In this document: in pieces, positions 36,848 to 46,033 of the stretch
How positions within the stretch are numbered: the stretch's first letter is position 1
Layout: the number at the start of each line of letters is the position of its first letter
Assembly (NCBI RefSeq): GCF_020404765.1
Contig: NZ_JAIVEM010000014.1
Coordinates: forward strand, 1-64,000
Origin: Paenibacillus sp. BJ-4
GTDB taxonomy: Bacteria > Bacillota > Bacilli > Paenibacillales > Paenibacillaceae
DNA length: 64,000 bases
Direction of reading: 5' to 3'
Position numbers and translations under genes: made by a program
Notes under the pieces: generated by a model
The model's input: the letters and a program-made list of their open reading frames with translations, nothing else
What the model was told of the DNA's origin: nothing
The model's database searches: none

Positions 36848-36923
36848 CGCAAAGGTCGTGATACAATGGATTTTGAATTAACCATTGTTCAAAAAGAATG
36901 AAATAGAGAAGGAGAGACAATTC

Positions 36924-38039
36924 ATGAAAGATCCTAGAATACTTAAATTGGCGGAAAACCTGGTAGGCTACTCGGTTGAAGTACAGCCAGGAGAAAATGT
37001 GCTGGTTGAAATGATCGGTGAGGAGCGCGACTTGCTTAACGCCATCATTCATGAAGTTGGCAAAAAAGGCGGCAATGTCTTTGTTCAGCTTACGGACCGT
37101 AAGGTACAGAGTGCCATGCTTCGCCATGCGACAAAGGAAATGCTGGAAACCTGGGCAGAAATTGACCTCAACCGGATGAAGCAAATGCATTGCTACATTG
37201 GAATTCGCGCAGGTGAAAATGTAAATGATCTGTCAGATGTGCCAGAAGAGAAAATGAAAATGTATAATTCCCTTTATCAGCATGTGGTACATAGCGAGCA
37301 GCGGGTGAAGCATACAAAATGGGTAGTGCTGCGTTATCCGAATGACAGCATGGCTCAATTGGCGAATATTAGCACAGAAGCGTTCGAAGATTTTTATTTC
37401 GATGTGTGTAATCTGGACTACGCTAAAATGGACAAAGCACAGGATGCATTGGCAGACCTGATGAATCGGACAGACAAGGTAAGGATCAAAGGGCCAGGTA
37501 CGGACCTGAATTTCTCTATCAAGCAAATCGGGGCCGTCAAATGCTCAGGTCAATGCAATATTCCAGATGGTGAAGTCTACAGTGCGCCTGTACGTGACTC
37601 CGTTAACGGAACCATTAGCTATAATGCGCAGACACTATATAATGGTATCACCTTCGAGAATGTCAAATTCCGTTTTGAAAATGGTAAAATCGTGGAAGCA
37701 ACGAGCAATGATACGAATCGACTGAATGATATTCTGGATTCCGACGAGGGAGCACGCTATATTGGCGAGTTTGCGATCGGGTTTAACCCGTACATTTTAC
37801 ATCCGATGAAGGATATTCTGTTTGATGAGAAGATTGCTGGCAGCTTGCATTTTACACCAGGTCAAGCTTATGAAACAGCGGATAACGGTAACCGGTCTTC
37901 GATTCATTGGGATTTGGTATTGATTCAGCGTCCGGAATATGGCGGCGGCGAAATTTATTTTGATGATGTTTTGATTCGTAAAGATGGCATTTTTGTACTG
38001 CCTGAGCTGGAGCCGCTAAATCCAGAAAACTTGAAATAA
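36924..38039 (+). CDS. M29-type aminopeptidase
   Basis: The 371-residue protein resembles thermophilic aminopeptidases of family M29 (AmpS/PepS/AmpT), cytoplasmic metal-dependent enzymes that release N-terminal residues. Visible family blocks are GTDLNFSI, CNIPDGEVYSAPV, GEFAIGFNP and a late SSIHWDL with metal-ligand His and Asp. ATG 36924 follows AAGGAGAG; the frame is open to 36885 without a ribosome site. It is shorter than B. subtilis AmpS (about 410). It lies between a lipoprotein and an HPr-like gene on the same strand. Confidence 0.9.
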   Translation: MKDPRILKLAENLVGYSVEVQPGENVLVEMIGEERDLLNAIIHEVGKKGGNVFVQLTDRKVQSAMLRHATKEMLETWAEIDLNRMKQMHCYIGIRAGENVNDLSDVPEEKMKMYNSLYQHVVHSEQRVKHTKWVVLRYPNDSMAQLANISTEAFEDFYFDVCNLDYAKMDKAQDALADLMNRTDKVRIKGPGTDLNFSIKQIGAVKCSGQCNIPDGEVYSAPVRDSVNGTISYNAQTLYNGITFENVKFRFENGKIVEATSNDTNRLNDILDSDEGARYIGEFAIGFNPYILHPMKDILFDEKIAGSLHFTPGQAYETADNGNRSSIHWDLVLIQRPEYGGGEIYFDDVLIRKDGIFVLPELEPLNPENLK

Positions 38040-38131
38040 TGATATCTCTTGTTGCTGAGTAAGCGATTTCAATGTATCATAATGAATGAGCAATGATACA
38101 TGAAAATTCCAGTAAAGCGAGGGATCTTACT

Positions 38132-38374
38132 ATGTCCAACAATAATGCGGCGGTTGTTGAAATTGCACAGACGGCGAGTAAATTCACTTCTTCCATCGTC
38201 CTTCATTCCGAAAATAAGTATATTGATGTAAAAAGTATACTGGGCTTGTTTACGACCTTGGTCAGCAGCCACAGTTATGAACTGCACGTTCACGGGCCTG
38301 ATGCCGAGGAAGCCAAAGAAGCAATCATTGAGGTATTCAAGAAGCACGGGCTGCACATTTCAGTAGCTACCTAA
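38132..38374 (+). CDS. HPr-like protein lacking the catalytic histidine
   Basis: The 80-residue protein aligns with HPr and Crh from QTASKF (HPr residues 24-29) onward: VKSILGLF matches the Ser46 motif KSIMG, with Ser35 here at the position of regulatory Ser46. The catalytic His15 position is Asn4, and the first HPr strand is almost absent from this start. A start at ATG 38093 would add 13 residues and restore length, but it has no ribosome site, while ATG 38132 follows GAGGGA. It cannot accept phosphate from enzyme I in the normal way and could act as a Crh-like signalling protein (inference). A terminator follows. Confidence 0.8.
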   Translation: MSNNNAAVVEIAQTASKFTSSIVLHSENKYIDVKSILGLFTTLVSSHSYELHVHGPDAEEAKEAIIEVFKKHGLHISVAT

Positions 38375-38392
38375 ATTTATTTATGAAGCAGA

Positions 38393-38429
38393 AGCATCCC
38401 TACCTGTAACTGTAGGGATGCTTTTTTTG
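38393..38429 (+). terminator. rho-independent terminator after the HPr-like gene
   Basis: AGCATCCCTAC and GTAGGGATGCT form a perfect 11-base stem followed by seven T. Confidence 0.88.
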
Positions 38430-38515
38430 TCAGGTTCTTGTATTAGCCTGCAATTTGGTCTAATATTAAGGTTAGGACGTCTTGTGCGACATTGAGACAT
38501 AGGGGGGAAGAATCC

Positions 38516-38806
38516 ATGACTTCATCTGATTTGCAGGAACAATTGAATATCAAGGCCATTAATCTGCTTCAGGAAGATGCAGATAAAATAAAGAAGCTTA
38601 TTGAAGTACAGATGGAGAATCTGGCAACCCGTTATTGCCCTCTCTATGAGGAAGTGCTGGATACTCAGATGTACGGATTTTCCAAGGAAGTGGATTTTGC
38701 GGTTCGCGCTGGACTTCTTCCGGAAATGGTAGGTAAACAGCTGGTCAGTGAGCTGGAACGCAATCTGGCTATTCTATATGAGGCCATGAACAATAAGGCC
38801 AATTAA
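38516..38806 (+). CDS. ylaN: YlaN family protein (UPF0358, Fur-linked iron regulator)
   Basis: The 96-residue protein matches B. subtilis Yla[16 protein letters not shown], the block [14 protein letters not shown] and a conserved DFAVRAGL. YlaN is needed for growth under iron limitation and has been reported to interact with Fur. ATG 38516 follows a GGGGGGAAG ribosome site. In B. subtilis ylaN lies next to ftsW; here ftsW is about 2 kb downstream on the other strand, with the cax and Asp23 genes in between. A terminator follows the gene. Confidence 0.9.
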   Translation: MTSSDLQEQLNIKAINLLQEDADKIKKLIEVQMENLATRYCPLYEEVLDTQMYGFSKEVDFAVRAGLLPEMVGKQLVSELERNLAILYEAMNNKAN

Positions 38807-38829
38807 AAAGACGGTTTTGAATGAATGAG

Positions 38830-38860
38830 AGCATGCGGAGTCTGAGAGCATGCTTTTTTT
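38830..38860 (+). terminator. rho-independent terminator of ylaN
   Basis: AGCATGC and GCATGCT enclose an 11-base loop, followed by seven T. Confidence 0.75.
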
Positions 38861-38919
38861 GATGCCTTTTTATTTAAGGTGCTGCATTAGAACACTCCAT
38901 ATTTCATTTGATCTTAAGA

Positions 38920-39110
38920 TCACTATTGCAGCAGGATTCATTTTATTGTCAAGTTATTTAAAGGTAGGAATCCTGCTGCAAAGGTGAACGCTATCGCTTT
39001 TCCAGACTCAAATGAACTGCTCCGCTATTGTCCTCGGATTTCCACCTTAAACAATAGGCTTTAGTTAAGAAATCCGGGGGCGATGGCGATAGGAAGCACC
39101 ATCCGACTGC
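38920..39110. repeat. structured element made of several inverted repeats
   Basis: Between the ends of two converging genes lie a perfect 14-base inverted repeat (TTGCAGCAGGATTC at 38926-38939 with its complement at 38968-38981) and a second cluster: CGCTATCGC/GCGATGGCG (38989-38997, 39080-39088), CTATTGT/ACAATAG (39025-39031, 39051-39057) and CCTCGGATTT/AAATCCGGGG (39032-39041, 39070-39079). The last two pairs cross each other, so they exclude each other or form a pseudoknot. It may be a genome-wide repeat or a small RNA; not identified. Confidence 0.5.
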
Positions 39111-39141
39111 GCAGTGGCACGATAAGAAGCCTTTAAGTTCT

Positions 39142-40212
39142 TTAAACGAGGAAGAAGGATACACCTAACAAGATATACACGACCAGCAGCATAAGACCTT
39201 CATACCAGTTGGTTGAGCCGTCCTGAGTAATGGATTTGGCGATAAATACAGAGACGGCAATGGCAACCAGCTCAATTGTGGTGAACACGATATTCATTGT
39301 GTTTCCCATAAAGTAACTGACAAAAATCAGCACAGGGGCAACAAATAGCGCAATTTGCAGACTGCTGCCGACTGCGATTTCGACGGATGCGCCGATTTTG
39401 TTTTTCATTGCCAGCAAAATGGCAGCGCTGTGTTCGGCCGCATTCCCAATAATCGCGACGAGGAACGCACCTACGAACAATTCGCTGAGCCCAAACTGGA
39501 CCGTAAATACCTCCAGTGTTCCTACCAGCCATTCGCTGACAAAAGCGACCATGACAGTAGCAAGCACTAAATAGGCTATGGACTTGTTTCTGGACCACAC
39601 CGGGGCATGCTCATGCGGCAACTCTTCATCCTTTTGTTCGGTCACGTCGGCTAAATAATCTTTATGCGTAATCATGGAAAAAATAAGCCACGCAATATAA
39701 GCGACAATGAGCGTGCCTGCTACAATGAGGCTGAGCGTATCTGATTCGTTATCCGTGATGACATGTGTATTCAGAAAGACAGCCGGGACGAATAAAGCGA
39801 TCACAGCCACAATCATCAGTGAACCGCTTAGACCCGCTAGCGAGACATTGAAATTTTGCACCTTGTATTTCAATCCGCCAGCGAACAGACTTGCTCCGAG
39901 AACCAGCAGCAGATTGCCAATAATGGAGCCGGTAAGACTGGCCTTTACCATATCGTAAAGACCTTCTTTGACAAGAAAGATGGCGATGATCAGTTCGGCT
40001 GCATTGCCAAAGGTGGCATTTAAAAATCCGCCCAGACGTTGTCCGGCATAATGTGCTACGCTTTCGGTTGCTCTGCCGAGAAAACCGGCTACGAACACGA
40101 CAGCGATCGCACAAATGATGAATTGAGCGATGGCGTTCCAATGTGTGTAATGAGCGACTGCGCTAAGAGCAAATGTCGCGATAAGCAAAGCGGGAGATAA
40201 CCATTTTTTCAA
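39142..40212 (-). CDS. cax: Ca2+/H+ antiporter (CaCA family)
   Basis: The 356-residue membrane protein has about eleven hydrophobic segments and the two alpha-repeat signatures of CAX exchangers, GGFLNATFGNAAELII and VAIIGNAAEHSAAI, where the glutamates bind Ca2+. It exports calcium using the proton gradient, like B. subtilis ChaA (YfkE). The start is TTG at 40212 (MKKW) after GAGGTG; no ATG is better. It is a single minus-strand gene. The calcium pump at 53.7 kb would serve the same ion. Confidence 0.92.
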   Translation of the reverse strand: MKKWLSPALLIATFALSAVAHYTHWNAIAQFIICAIAVVFVAGFLGRATESVAHYAGQRLGGFLNATFGNAAELIIAIFLVKEGLYDMVKASLTGSIIGNLLLVLGASLFAGGLKYKVQNFNVSLAGLSGSLMIVAVIALFVPAVFLNTHVITDNESDTLSLIVAGTLIVAYIAWLIFSMITHKDYLADVTEQKDEELPHEHAPVWSRNKSIAYLVLATVMVAFVSEWLVGTLEVFTVQFGLSELFVGAFLVAIIGNAAEHSAAILLAMKNKIGASVEIAVGSSLQIALFVAPVLIFVSYFMGNTMNIVFTTIELVAIAVSVFIAKSITQDGSTNWYEGLMLLVVYILLGVSFFLV

Positions 40213-40405
40213 TGAAGAGCACCTCGATATCGATAGATGTGTACAAGTTTGGCGAATGCTGTCACTTGTATGGATTTTCTAAATTAATATACCCAAAATG
40301 ATATAGGTTGTAAACGAAAGTCGTTTTTCATACGTAAAGGTTTGCATTTGCAGTGGCAGAGGCTTTACAATACAAATAAAGGATGCATGAAGGGGGACAT
40401 AGGTC

Positions 40406-40771
40406 ATGGCAGAGCAAGTTCAACAACTGGAAGCAGGAAACATCAAGATTTCCAACGATGTCGTAGGTAAAATTGCGGGGATGGCCGCACTAGAGACACC
40501 GGGCATTGCTGCAATGTCAGGCGGCTTATCAGAAGGCTGGGCCAAAAGGCTGAGTGGTAAAAATGTGCAAAAAGGCGTATCTGTGGAGGTCGGACAGCTC
40601 GAAGCTGCCATTGATCTGCGTATTATTGTACTTTACGAAACACCTATACATGAAGTGTCCCGAATACTTCAGCAAAATGTGCGAGAAGCCGTCGAAAGTA
40701 TGACGGGTTTGCGGGTCGTGGAAGTGAACGTAAAAGTAGAGGGTGTTGCTTTCAAGGACGACGCTGTGTAA
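40406..40771 (+). CDS. Asp23/Gls24 family envelope-stress protein
   Basis: The 121-residue protein has the full DUF322 domain: an IKISNDVVGKIAGMAALETPGI start, a middle VSVEVGQLEAAIDLRIIV and a VESMTGLRVVEVNVKVEGV end. Members such as S. aureus Asp23 lie under the membrane through AmaP and are linked to cell-envelope stress; B. subtilis has YloU and YqhY. AAGGGGG precedes the ATG. It converges on ftsW. No AmaP-like partner is beside it. Confidence 0.9.
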   Translation: MAEQVQQLEAGNIKISNDVVGKIAGMAALETPGIAAMSGGLSEGWAKRLSGKNVQKGVSVEVGQLEAAIDLRIIVLYETPIHEVSRILQQNVREAVESMTGLRVVEVNVKVEGVAFKDDAV

Positions 40772-40811
40772 AAGAGTCAATTATGAGTAGATTGACGTTT
40801 TCGTCATATGC

Positions 40812-40861
40812 AAAAGAACTTCCAAAGCCACTGTTGCAAGTGTCAATGGAAGTTCTTTTTT
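40812..40861. terminator. bidirectional terminator between the Asp23 gene and ftsW
   Basis: AAAAGAACTTCCA and TGGAAGTTCTTTT form a 13-base stem with flanking A and T runs. It reaches the stop codon of ftsW on the minus strand. Confidence 0.8.
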
Positions 40862-42116
40862 AACGATAACGGTTGGTTCTACGGGCTTGAAAGCGGTTGG
40901 GTACTTCGTTTCTGATAGCTACGCCTGTTGTGCGCTCCTGTACCGCCTGCTTGGTGTTTTCACGGGAAATGCTGAGCATAATGCCCATAGAGAACATCAT
41001 GACAAGCAGGGAAGAACCACCAAAGCTGATAAAAGGAAGTGTTACCCCGGTAATTGGAATCGTCTGAGTTACGCCACCGATATTAATGAATGCCTGAATG
41101 GCGATTAATCCCATAATACCTGTACCCACCAACGTCCCGAACGGATCACGGCAACGAAGGGCGATAAGCATGCCTCGCCAAATGAAATACAAATATAGCA
41201 TCAGGAAGATAGCTGTTCCGATAAATCCGAATTCTTCACCAATGACGGAGAAAATAAAATCATTAAACGAATTGGGCAAATAGTGAAGCTTGATAATGCC
41301 TTTGCCAAATCCTGATCCGCTTAGACCACCGTCGCCTATGGCTTGCAGGGACTGCACCAGATTATATCCGACACCCTGTTTATGGTCCATGGGATTGAGA
41401 AAGGCTTGAAAACGTCCAATTTTGTAATCTTGCTTCGCTACAGTTTGTCCATCTGCACCAGAATCTCCTCCAAATAACGACCCAATGCCAAAAACGATGG
41501 AAGCACCTAACACGAGCAGGGCGACGGATGCCGTAATATGCTTGATGCTGGCTCCTCCGGCATAAATAATCAGGCCACTGGTGGCTACCAGGATGAAGCA
41601 GGAGCCAAGGTCAGGCTGAAGCATGATGAGTCCTGCAACAAAGCCCACAATGACGGTTACAGGTATGTAGCCACTCCGCAAATCTCTAAAGCGATCTCCT
41701 TTTTTAACGATGAGTGCGGATAAGTACAGAATAATGGAGATTTTCGCAAGCTCCGTTGGCTGGAATCCAACACTGCCAAACCTAAGCCAGCTTTTTGCCC
41801 CGTTAAGAGAGCCCGTGAAAAGAACGATAACCAACAGTAGGATGGTTATGAAGAACAAAGGCACAAAAAGTTTTTTATATTTTTCCATCTTAATGTTCAT
41901 GGCAACCAACATAATGAAAAGTCCTAGTATAGCAAATGCCGCTTGGCGCTTCACAAAATATAAAGAGTCAAAATTGGTTTCTTTATTCAGCAGAGCTACG
42001 CTGGAACTGGCGCTAAATACCATGATCACACCGAATCCAACCAGTAACAAAGTGAGGATCAGCAATTGGAAATCCGGTGTACCTCTTCTTCGAGTCTCCG
42101 GCTTCGTATTTCTCAT
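40860..42116 (-). CDS. ftsW: SEDS-family peptidoglycan polymerase FtsW
   Basis: The 418-residue membrane protein has about ten hydrophobic segments and the SEDS signatures: FVKRQAAFAILG near the start, the GWQPTEL-like SVGFQPTELAKI block, GYNLVQSLQAIGDGGLSGSGFGKG, and a late TGVTLPFISFGGSSLL. SEDS proteins polymerise glycan strands with a class B PBP. FtsW is preferred over RodA or SpoVE because of the nearby ylaN, as in B. subtilis, but the assignment is not absolute. ATG 42116 follows GGGGGAAG; the frame is open to 42143. Confidence 0.88.
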   Translation of the reverse strand: MRNTKPETRRRGTPDFQLLILTLLLVGFGVIMVFSASSSVALLNKETNFDSLYFVKRQAAFAILGLFIMLVAMNIKMEKYKKLFVPLFFITILLLVIVLFTGSLNGAKSWLRFGSVGFQPTELAKISIILYLSALIVKKGDRFRDLRSGYIPVTVIVGFVAGLIMLQPDLGSCFILVATSGLIIYAGGASIKHITASVALLVLGASIVFGIGSLFGGDSGADGQTVAKQDYKIGRFQAFLNPMDHKQGVGYNLVQSLQAIGDGGLSGSGFGKGIIKLHYLPNSFNDFIFSVIGEEFGFIGTAIFLMLYLYFIWRGMLIALRCRDPFGTLVGTGIMGLIAIQAFINIGGVTQTIPITGVTLPFISFGGSSLLVMMFSMGIMLSISRENTKQAVQERTTGVAIRNEVPNRFQARRTNRYR

Positions 42117-42369
42117 ATCAGCTTCCCCCGGTATTCGCTGCAAGGTATAATGCTTGCAGACGTTATCATTTTATCGTTTGTCCATTTATCATATTATGTT
42201 TGATAGGCTTCTGCAACCTCCATGGAGCATCAGATATCGCAACAATTCCATATCTGCTACAATAAGATAAATAATGAAGGCCTGAGGAAGCGGCACATAC
42301 GCAAAAAGCTGCAAGATTTATCGGAAATCGGGAGTTTGCCCAGTGCTGTAAAAGGAGAGGTGGAGCAAA

Positions 42370-43596
42370 ATGACACAACATTTGACAGACAAGTCCTGGT
42401 TTGATCAATTGCAGGCACATATGGTAGAGTGGCGCAGATATTTACATAAGAATCCTGAAATTTCTTTTCAGGAAAGCAACACTGCTGCTTTTGTGGCGGA
42501 TAAGCTGGAGAGTTGGGGAATAGAGGTTCGTCGTCAGGTTGGAGGACACGGTGTTGTAGGTACTATTCGTGGCGTCAAGCCTGGACCTGTCGTGATGCTG
42601 CGTGCAGATATGGATGCTCTTCCGATTCAGGATGAAAAGGATTGTGAATATCGCTCCGACGTGGATGGGGCGATGCATGCTTGCGGGCATGACGGGCATA
42701 CTTCCGTATTATTGGGAACGGCATACTATTTCAGTCTGAACCGTGACGAGTTGGCAGGAGAAATCCGGTTGTTGTTCCAGCCAGCGGAGGAATTGCTGCC
42801 TGGCGGTGCAGTTAATGTAATCAAAGAGGGTGTGATGGAAGGTGTTGATGTCATTTATGGCATTCATTTATGGACACCATTTCCGATCGGGACGGCTGCA
42901 AGCTGCGCAGGACCGCTGATGGCGGCAGCAGATGACTTTTATATTGAAATTACAGGTAAGGGTGGGCATGGTGGTATGCCGCAGTCCACTCATGATAGTG
43001 TGGTGGCGGGTTCAGCTCTCGTAATGCAGCTGCAAAGTATCGTGAGTCGTTCAGTCGACCCATTGCGACCGGCTGTACTGACGGTGGGGACCATTCAAGG
43101 GGGCTTTGCGCAAAATGTGATCGCGGAAACCTGCCGCTTGAGTGGAACGGTCCGTACGTTTGATGAGGAAACACGCACTGTGATGAAAGAGCGGCTGCAT
43201 GCGGTGACAGAGCTTACAGCTGCAACATATGGCACAACATCAAAAATCCGCTATATTATGGGATATCCGCCAGTTGTGAATGATGCGCATGAAGCTTCTC
43301 GTTTCTTTAAGGAAGCTGGGCCTGTTGTTGGTGAGGGGAATGTAAAAGAGGCGTCGAAGCTCATGCCTGCTGAAGATTTTGCTTATTATTTGGAGCGCGT
43401 GCCAGGCTGCTTCATGTTCGTGGGGGCGGGAAACCCAACTAAAAATGCGGTGTACCCGCACCATCACCCCAAATTTGATTTTGATGAGGACGCCATGATC
43501 CTTGCGGTTCGTTTGTTTATTGCGATGTCCAGCGGATATGCAGCAGAACGAAATGCAGGTACGGATGTGCAGGGGCTAATGCCAAATATAAGTTGA
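42370..43596 (+). CDS. M20 family amidohydrolase (aminoacylase/IAA-amino acid hydrolase type)
   Basis: The 408-residue protein is an M20D metallopeptidase-like amidohydrolase. It has RADMDALP, the metal-binding HACGHDGHTSVLLG, QPAEE, GKGGHGGMPQ in the dimerisation domain, and a late PAEDFAYY. Such cytoplasmic enzymes cleave N-acyl amino acids; B. subtilis YhaA and AmhX are relatives. AAAGGAGAGG precedes the ATG. It is divergent from ftsW and followed 74 bases later by a CBS-domain gene. The natural substrate is unknown. Confidence 0.92.
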   Translation: MTQHLTDKSWFDQLQAHMVEWRRYLHKNPEISFQESNTAAFVADKLESWGIEVRRQVGGHGVVGTIRGVKPGPVVMLRADMDALPIQDEKDCEYRSDVDGAMHACGHDGHTSVLLGTAYYFSLNRDELAGEIRLLFQPAEELLPGGAVNVIKEGVMEGVDVIYGIHLWTPFPIGTAASCAGPLMAAADDFYIEITGKGGHGGMPQSTHDSVVAGSALVMQLQSIVSRSVDPLRPAVLTVGTIQGGFAQNVIAETCRLSGTVRTFDEETRTVMKERLHAVTELTAATYGTTSKIRYIMGYPPVVNDAHEASRFFKEAGPVVGEGNVKEASKLMPAEDFAYYLERVPGCFMFVGAGNPTKNAVYPHHHPKFDFDEDAMILAVRLFIAMSSGYAAERNAGTDVQGLMPNIS

Positions 43597-43670
43597 ATCG
43601 GGAACGGGCCAAATCGGAGTATGAGCTTAATAAAACGGGGTACCCTACTCTTGAAAAGGAGGGAGTACCC

Positions 43671-44099
43671 ATGAAAAAGGTTCAGGAAGTTATGACTAAA
43701 AAATGCGTAACGGTGACCCCGCAAGACAATATTTATGAGGTTGCTGTTAAAATGAAGGACAATGATACTGGTTTTATCCCGGTTGTGGAAAGAGAAGGCA
43801 GTGACAAGCTGATTGGTGTAATCACGGACCGTGACCTTGTCGTTCGTGGTTATGCAGACAAACATTCCGGTTCCAGCTCAGTCGATGCGGTTATGACGAC
43901 AGGCATTCGCACAGCCAGAGCAGACATGTCGGTGGACCAGGCAGCCGAACTGATGGCAGAGCAGCAAATCCGCCGTTTGCCTGTGACTGAGGGAGATCGT
44001 TTGATCGGGATTGTATCGATTGGCGACTTGGCTGTACGTAATATATTTGCAGACAATGCCGGTGAGGCGCTTAGCCAAATTTCCGAACAGGTTCACTAG
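43671..44099 (+). CDS. CBS-domain pair protein
   Basis: The 142-residue protein consists of two CBS domains (about 5-65 and 72-130), visible in VMTKKCVTVTPQDNIYE, IGVITDRDLV, AVMTTGIRTARADMSVDQAAELM and RRLPVTEGDRLIGIVSIGDLA. CBS pairs bind adenine nucleotides and sense energy or stress; related stand-alone proteins include B. subtilis YhcV. ATG 43671 has an AAGGAGGG site; the longer frame from 43593 overlaps the previous gene. The partner is not known. Confidence 0.9.
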   Translation: MKKVQEVMTKKCVTVTPQDNIYEVAVKMKDNDTGFIPVVEREGSDKLIGVITDRDLVVRGYADKHSGSSSVDAVMTTGIRTARADMSVDQAAELMAEQQIRRLPVTEGDRLIGIVSIGDLAVRNIFADNAGEALSQISEQVH

Positions 44100-44125
44100 A
44101 AGAAAAATAAGCTTAGGCATTGCTT

Positions 44126-44157
44126 AGAAGTTCAATCCGAATATGGATTGGACTTCT
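44126..44157 (+). terminator. terminator-like hairpin after the CBS gene
   Basis: AGAAGTTCAATCC and GGATTGGACTTCT form a 13-base stem (one mismatch) with a 6-base loop. The following T run is weak, so termination strength is uncertain. Confidence 0.55.
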
Positions 44158-44245
44158 TGTTATTCCGGTTGGTCTGCGGATAATCGGGCAAGCTGTTTAT
44201 GATATAAAGTCGAAAATGTTTGGTTAGATTAATGGGAGGAAACTG

Positions 44246-46027
44246 ATGAATCCAGAATATCCTTGTATTGTACAACGCGATTTTACCATTCTACTGGAAA
44301 TGGGCTTGCCTCGTTCGGAGTATGCTCGTTCACAACTGCAGGTTTACGCGGAGTTGGTTAAAAGCCCGTCCGCTTTTCATACATATCACATCACTCCATT
44401 GTCTTTGTGGAATGCGGCTGCCCTTGGGTGGAGTGCGGAGGACATTCAAAATAGTCTACAGTCCACGTCCCGTTGGGATATTCCGCTTGATTTGTTAAAG
44501 GATATCGAACAGCTCGTTTCTCGATATGGAAAGTTAACGCTGTCACGGGCGAGAGTGGAAGATGTACAAGCGACAAGTGAGGAAATGGAGAAGGGTACAG
44601 TCGACAGCTATACAGTGGGTGGTCACTTAATCCTGACAGCGGACACCCCAGCTTTACTGAAGGAGCTACTGATTAAGCAGGAGCTGAAGCAGCTTGGGTT
44701 GCATCGCACTGGTGAGGTGAGCGCTTCTGTACCGCCTGAAAATCGAGGCTTGCTCAAGCAGGAATTAATTCGATTGGGGTATCCAGTTGTCGATACGGCC
44801 GGATATCTTGAGGGAAATCAGCTCCGTTTTTCCTTGGGACAGGGACAAGCAAAGCTGCAGCTTCGTGATTATCAAGTTGAGGCTGCTGATGCGTTTGAAG
44901 GAGCTGACGGCTTGGGTGGCAGCGGGGTGCTGGTGCTTCCATGCGGAGCGGGAAAAACAGTGATTGGTATGGCGGTGATGGATCGGCTTCAGTGTGAAGT
45001 ACTTATTCTAACCTCGAATACCACCTCTGTTCGGCAATGGATTGGGGAATTGAAGCAAAAGACGGATATTCCGGTAGATTCGATCGGGGAATACAGTGGT
45101 CAGAAAAAAGAGGTGCGCCCGATTACGGTGGCAACCTATCAGATTCTGACGCATCGTCGCAGCAAAGATGGGGAATTTGAACATATGAAGCTGCTGAGTG
45201 AGCGGAAGTGGGGACTTATTGTATACGATGAGGTGCATTTGCTGCCCGCGCCAGTCTTTCGGGCGACAGCAGATATTCAGGCCACCCGTCGTTTGGGCTT
45301 GACGGCCACGCTGGTTCGGGAGGATGGCTGTGAGCGGGATGTGTTCTCTTTGATTGGACCCAAGCGGTACGATATGCCCTGGAAGGAGTTGGAGCAACAG
45401 GGCTGGATCGCTCAGGTCGATTGTGTAGAGCTGCGGCTTCCGATGACAGCCGAACTGTTGGAACGCAGTATGCGTGCCGAGGGCAGACAGCAGTACCGGA
45501 TTGCGGCCGAAAATCCGGCCAAGCTGGAAGCGGTGCACAGCCTGATGCAGCGGCACAGCGGCTTGCCTACGCTTATTATTGGTCAATATTTGGACCAATT
45601 GCGTACGTTGGCTCGGGAGCTGGACGTGCCATTGATTACGGGGTCTATGAGCCAGACCGAACGGGTACGTTGGTTCGATGCGTTCCGCAAGGGAACCATT
45701 CGGACCTTACTCGTATCCAAGGTAGCGAACTTTGCGGTGGATTTACCGGATGCGGCCGTAGCTATTGAGGTATCCGGCAGTTTCGGCTCTCGTCAGGAGG
45801 AGGCGCAGCGACTTGGGCGAATTTTACGACCAAAGTCCGGTGAGAATAAAGCTTATTTTTATGCGCTCGTGACAGAGAATAGTAAGGAGACCGATTTTGC
45901 AGCCCGCCGTCAGCTATTTCTGATTGAGCAGGGCTATGAATATGCAGTCCACAGATTCAATGCCGCAGAGGTTATGGGAAGCGCGGATGATGAGGCGGCC
46001 GAGGGTGGAAAGAAAAGGGAGGCGTAA
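44246..46027 (+). CDS. bacterial XPB-type DNA helicase
   Basis: The 593-residue superfamily 2 helicase resembles XPB/Rad25 of archaea and bacteria. An N-terminal XPB-like domain (about 1-200) is followed by the motor with QLRDYQVEAADAF, Walker A CGAGKT (K237), the DEVH box (328-331), GLTATLVREDG, and a C-terminal half with ITGSMSQTERV and SRQEEAQRLGRILRPK (motif VI). The REDG-type element between motor parts supports XPB. A GGGAGG ribosome site precedes the ATG. The next gene starts six bases after its stop, and encodes the large protein that accompanies XPB helicases in actinobacteria too. A role in DNA repair or transcription-linked repair is inferred. Confidence 0.9.
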   Translation: MNPEYPCIVQRDFTILLEMGLPRSEYARSQLQVYAELVKSPSAFHTYHITPLSLWNAAALGWSAEDIQNSLQSTSRWDIPLDLLKDIEQLVSRYGKLTLSRARVEDVQATSEEMEKGTVDSYTVGGHLILTADTPALLKELLIKQELKQLGLHRTGEVSASVPPENRGLLKQELIRLGYPVVDTAGYLEGNQLRFSLGQGQAKLQLRDYQVEAADAFEGADGLGGSGVLVLPCGAGKTVIGMAVMDRLQCEVLILTSNTTSVRQWIGELKQKTDIPVDSIGEYSGQKKEVRPITVATYQILTHRRSKDGEFEHMKLLSERKWGLIVYDEVHLLPAPVFRATADIQATRRLGLTATLVREDGCERDVFSLIGPKRYDMPWKELEQQGWIAQVDCVELRLPMTAELLERSMRAEGRQQYRIAAENPAKLEAVHSLMQRHSGLPTLIIGQYLDQLRTLARELDVPLITGSMSQTERVRWFDAFRKGTIRTLLVSKVANFAVDLPDAAVAIEVSGSFGSRQEEAQRLGRILRPKSGENKAYFYALVTENSKETDFAARRQLFLIEQGYEYAVHRFNAAEVMGSADDEAAEGGKKREA

Positions 46028-46033
46028 TCTAGG

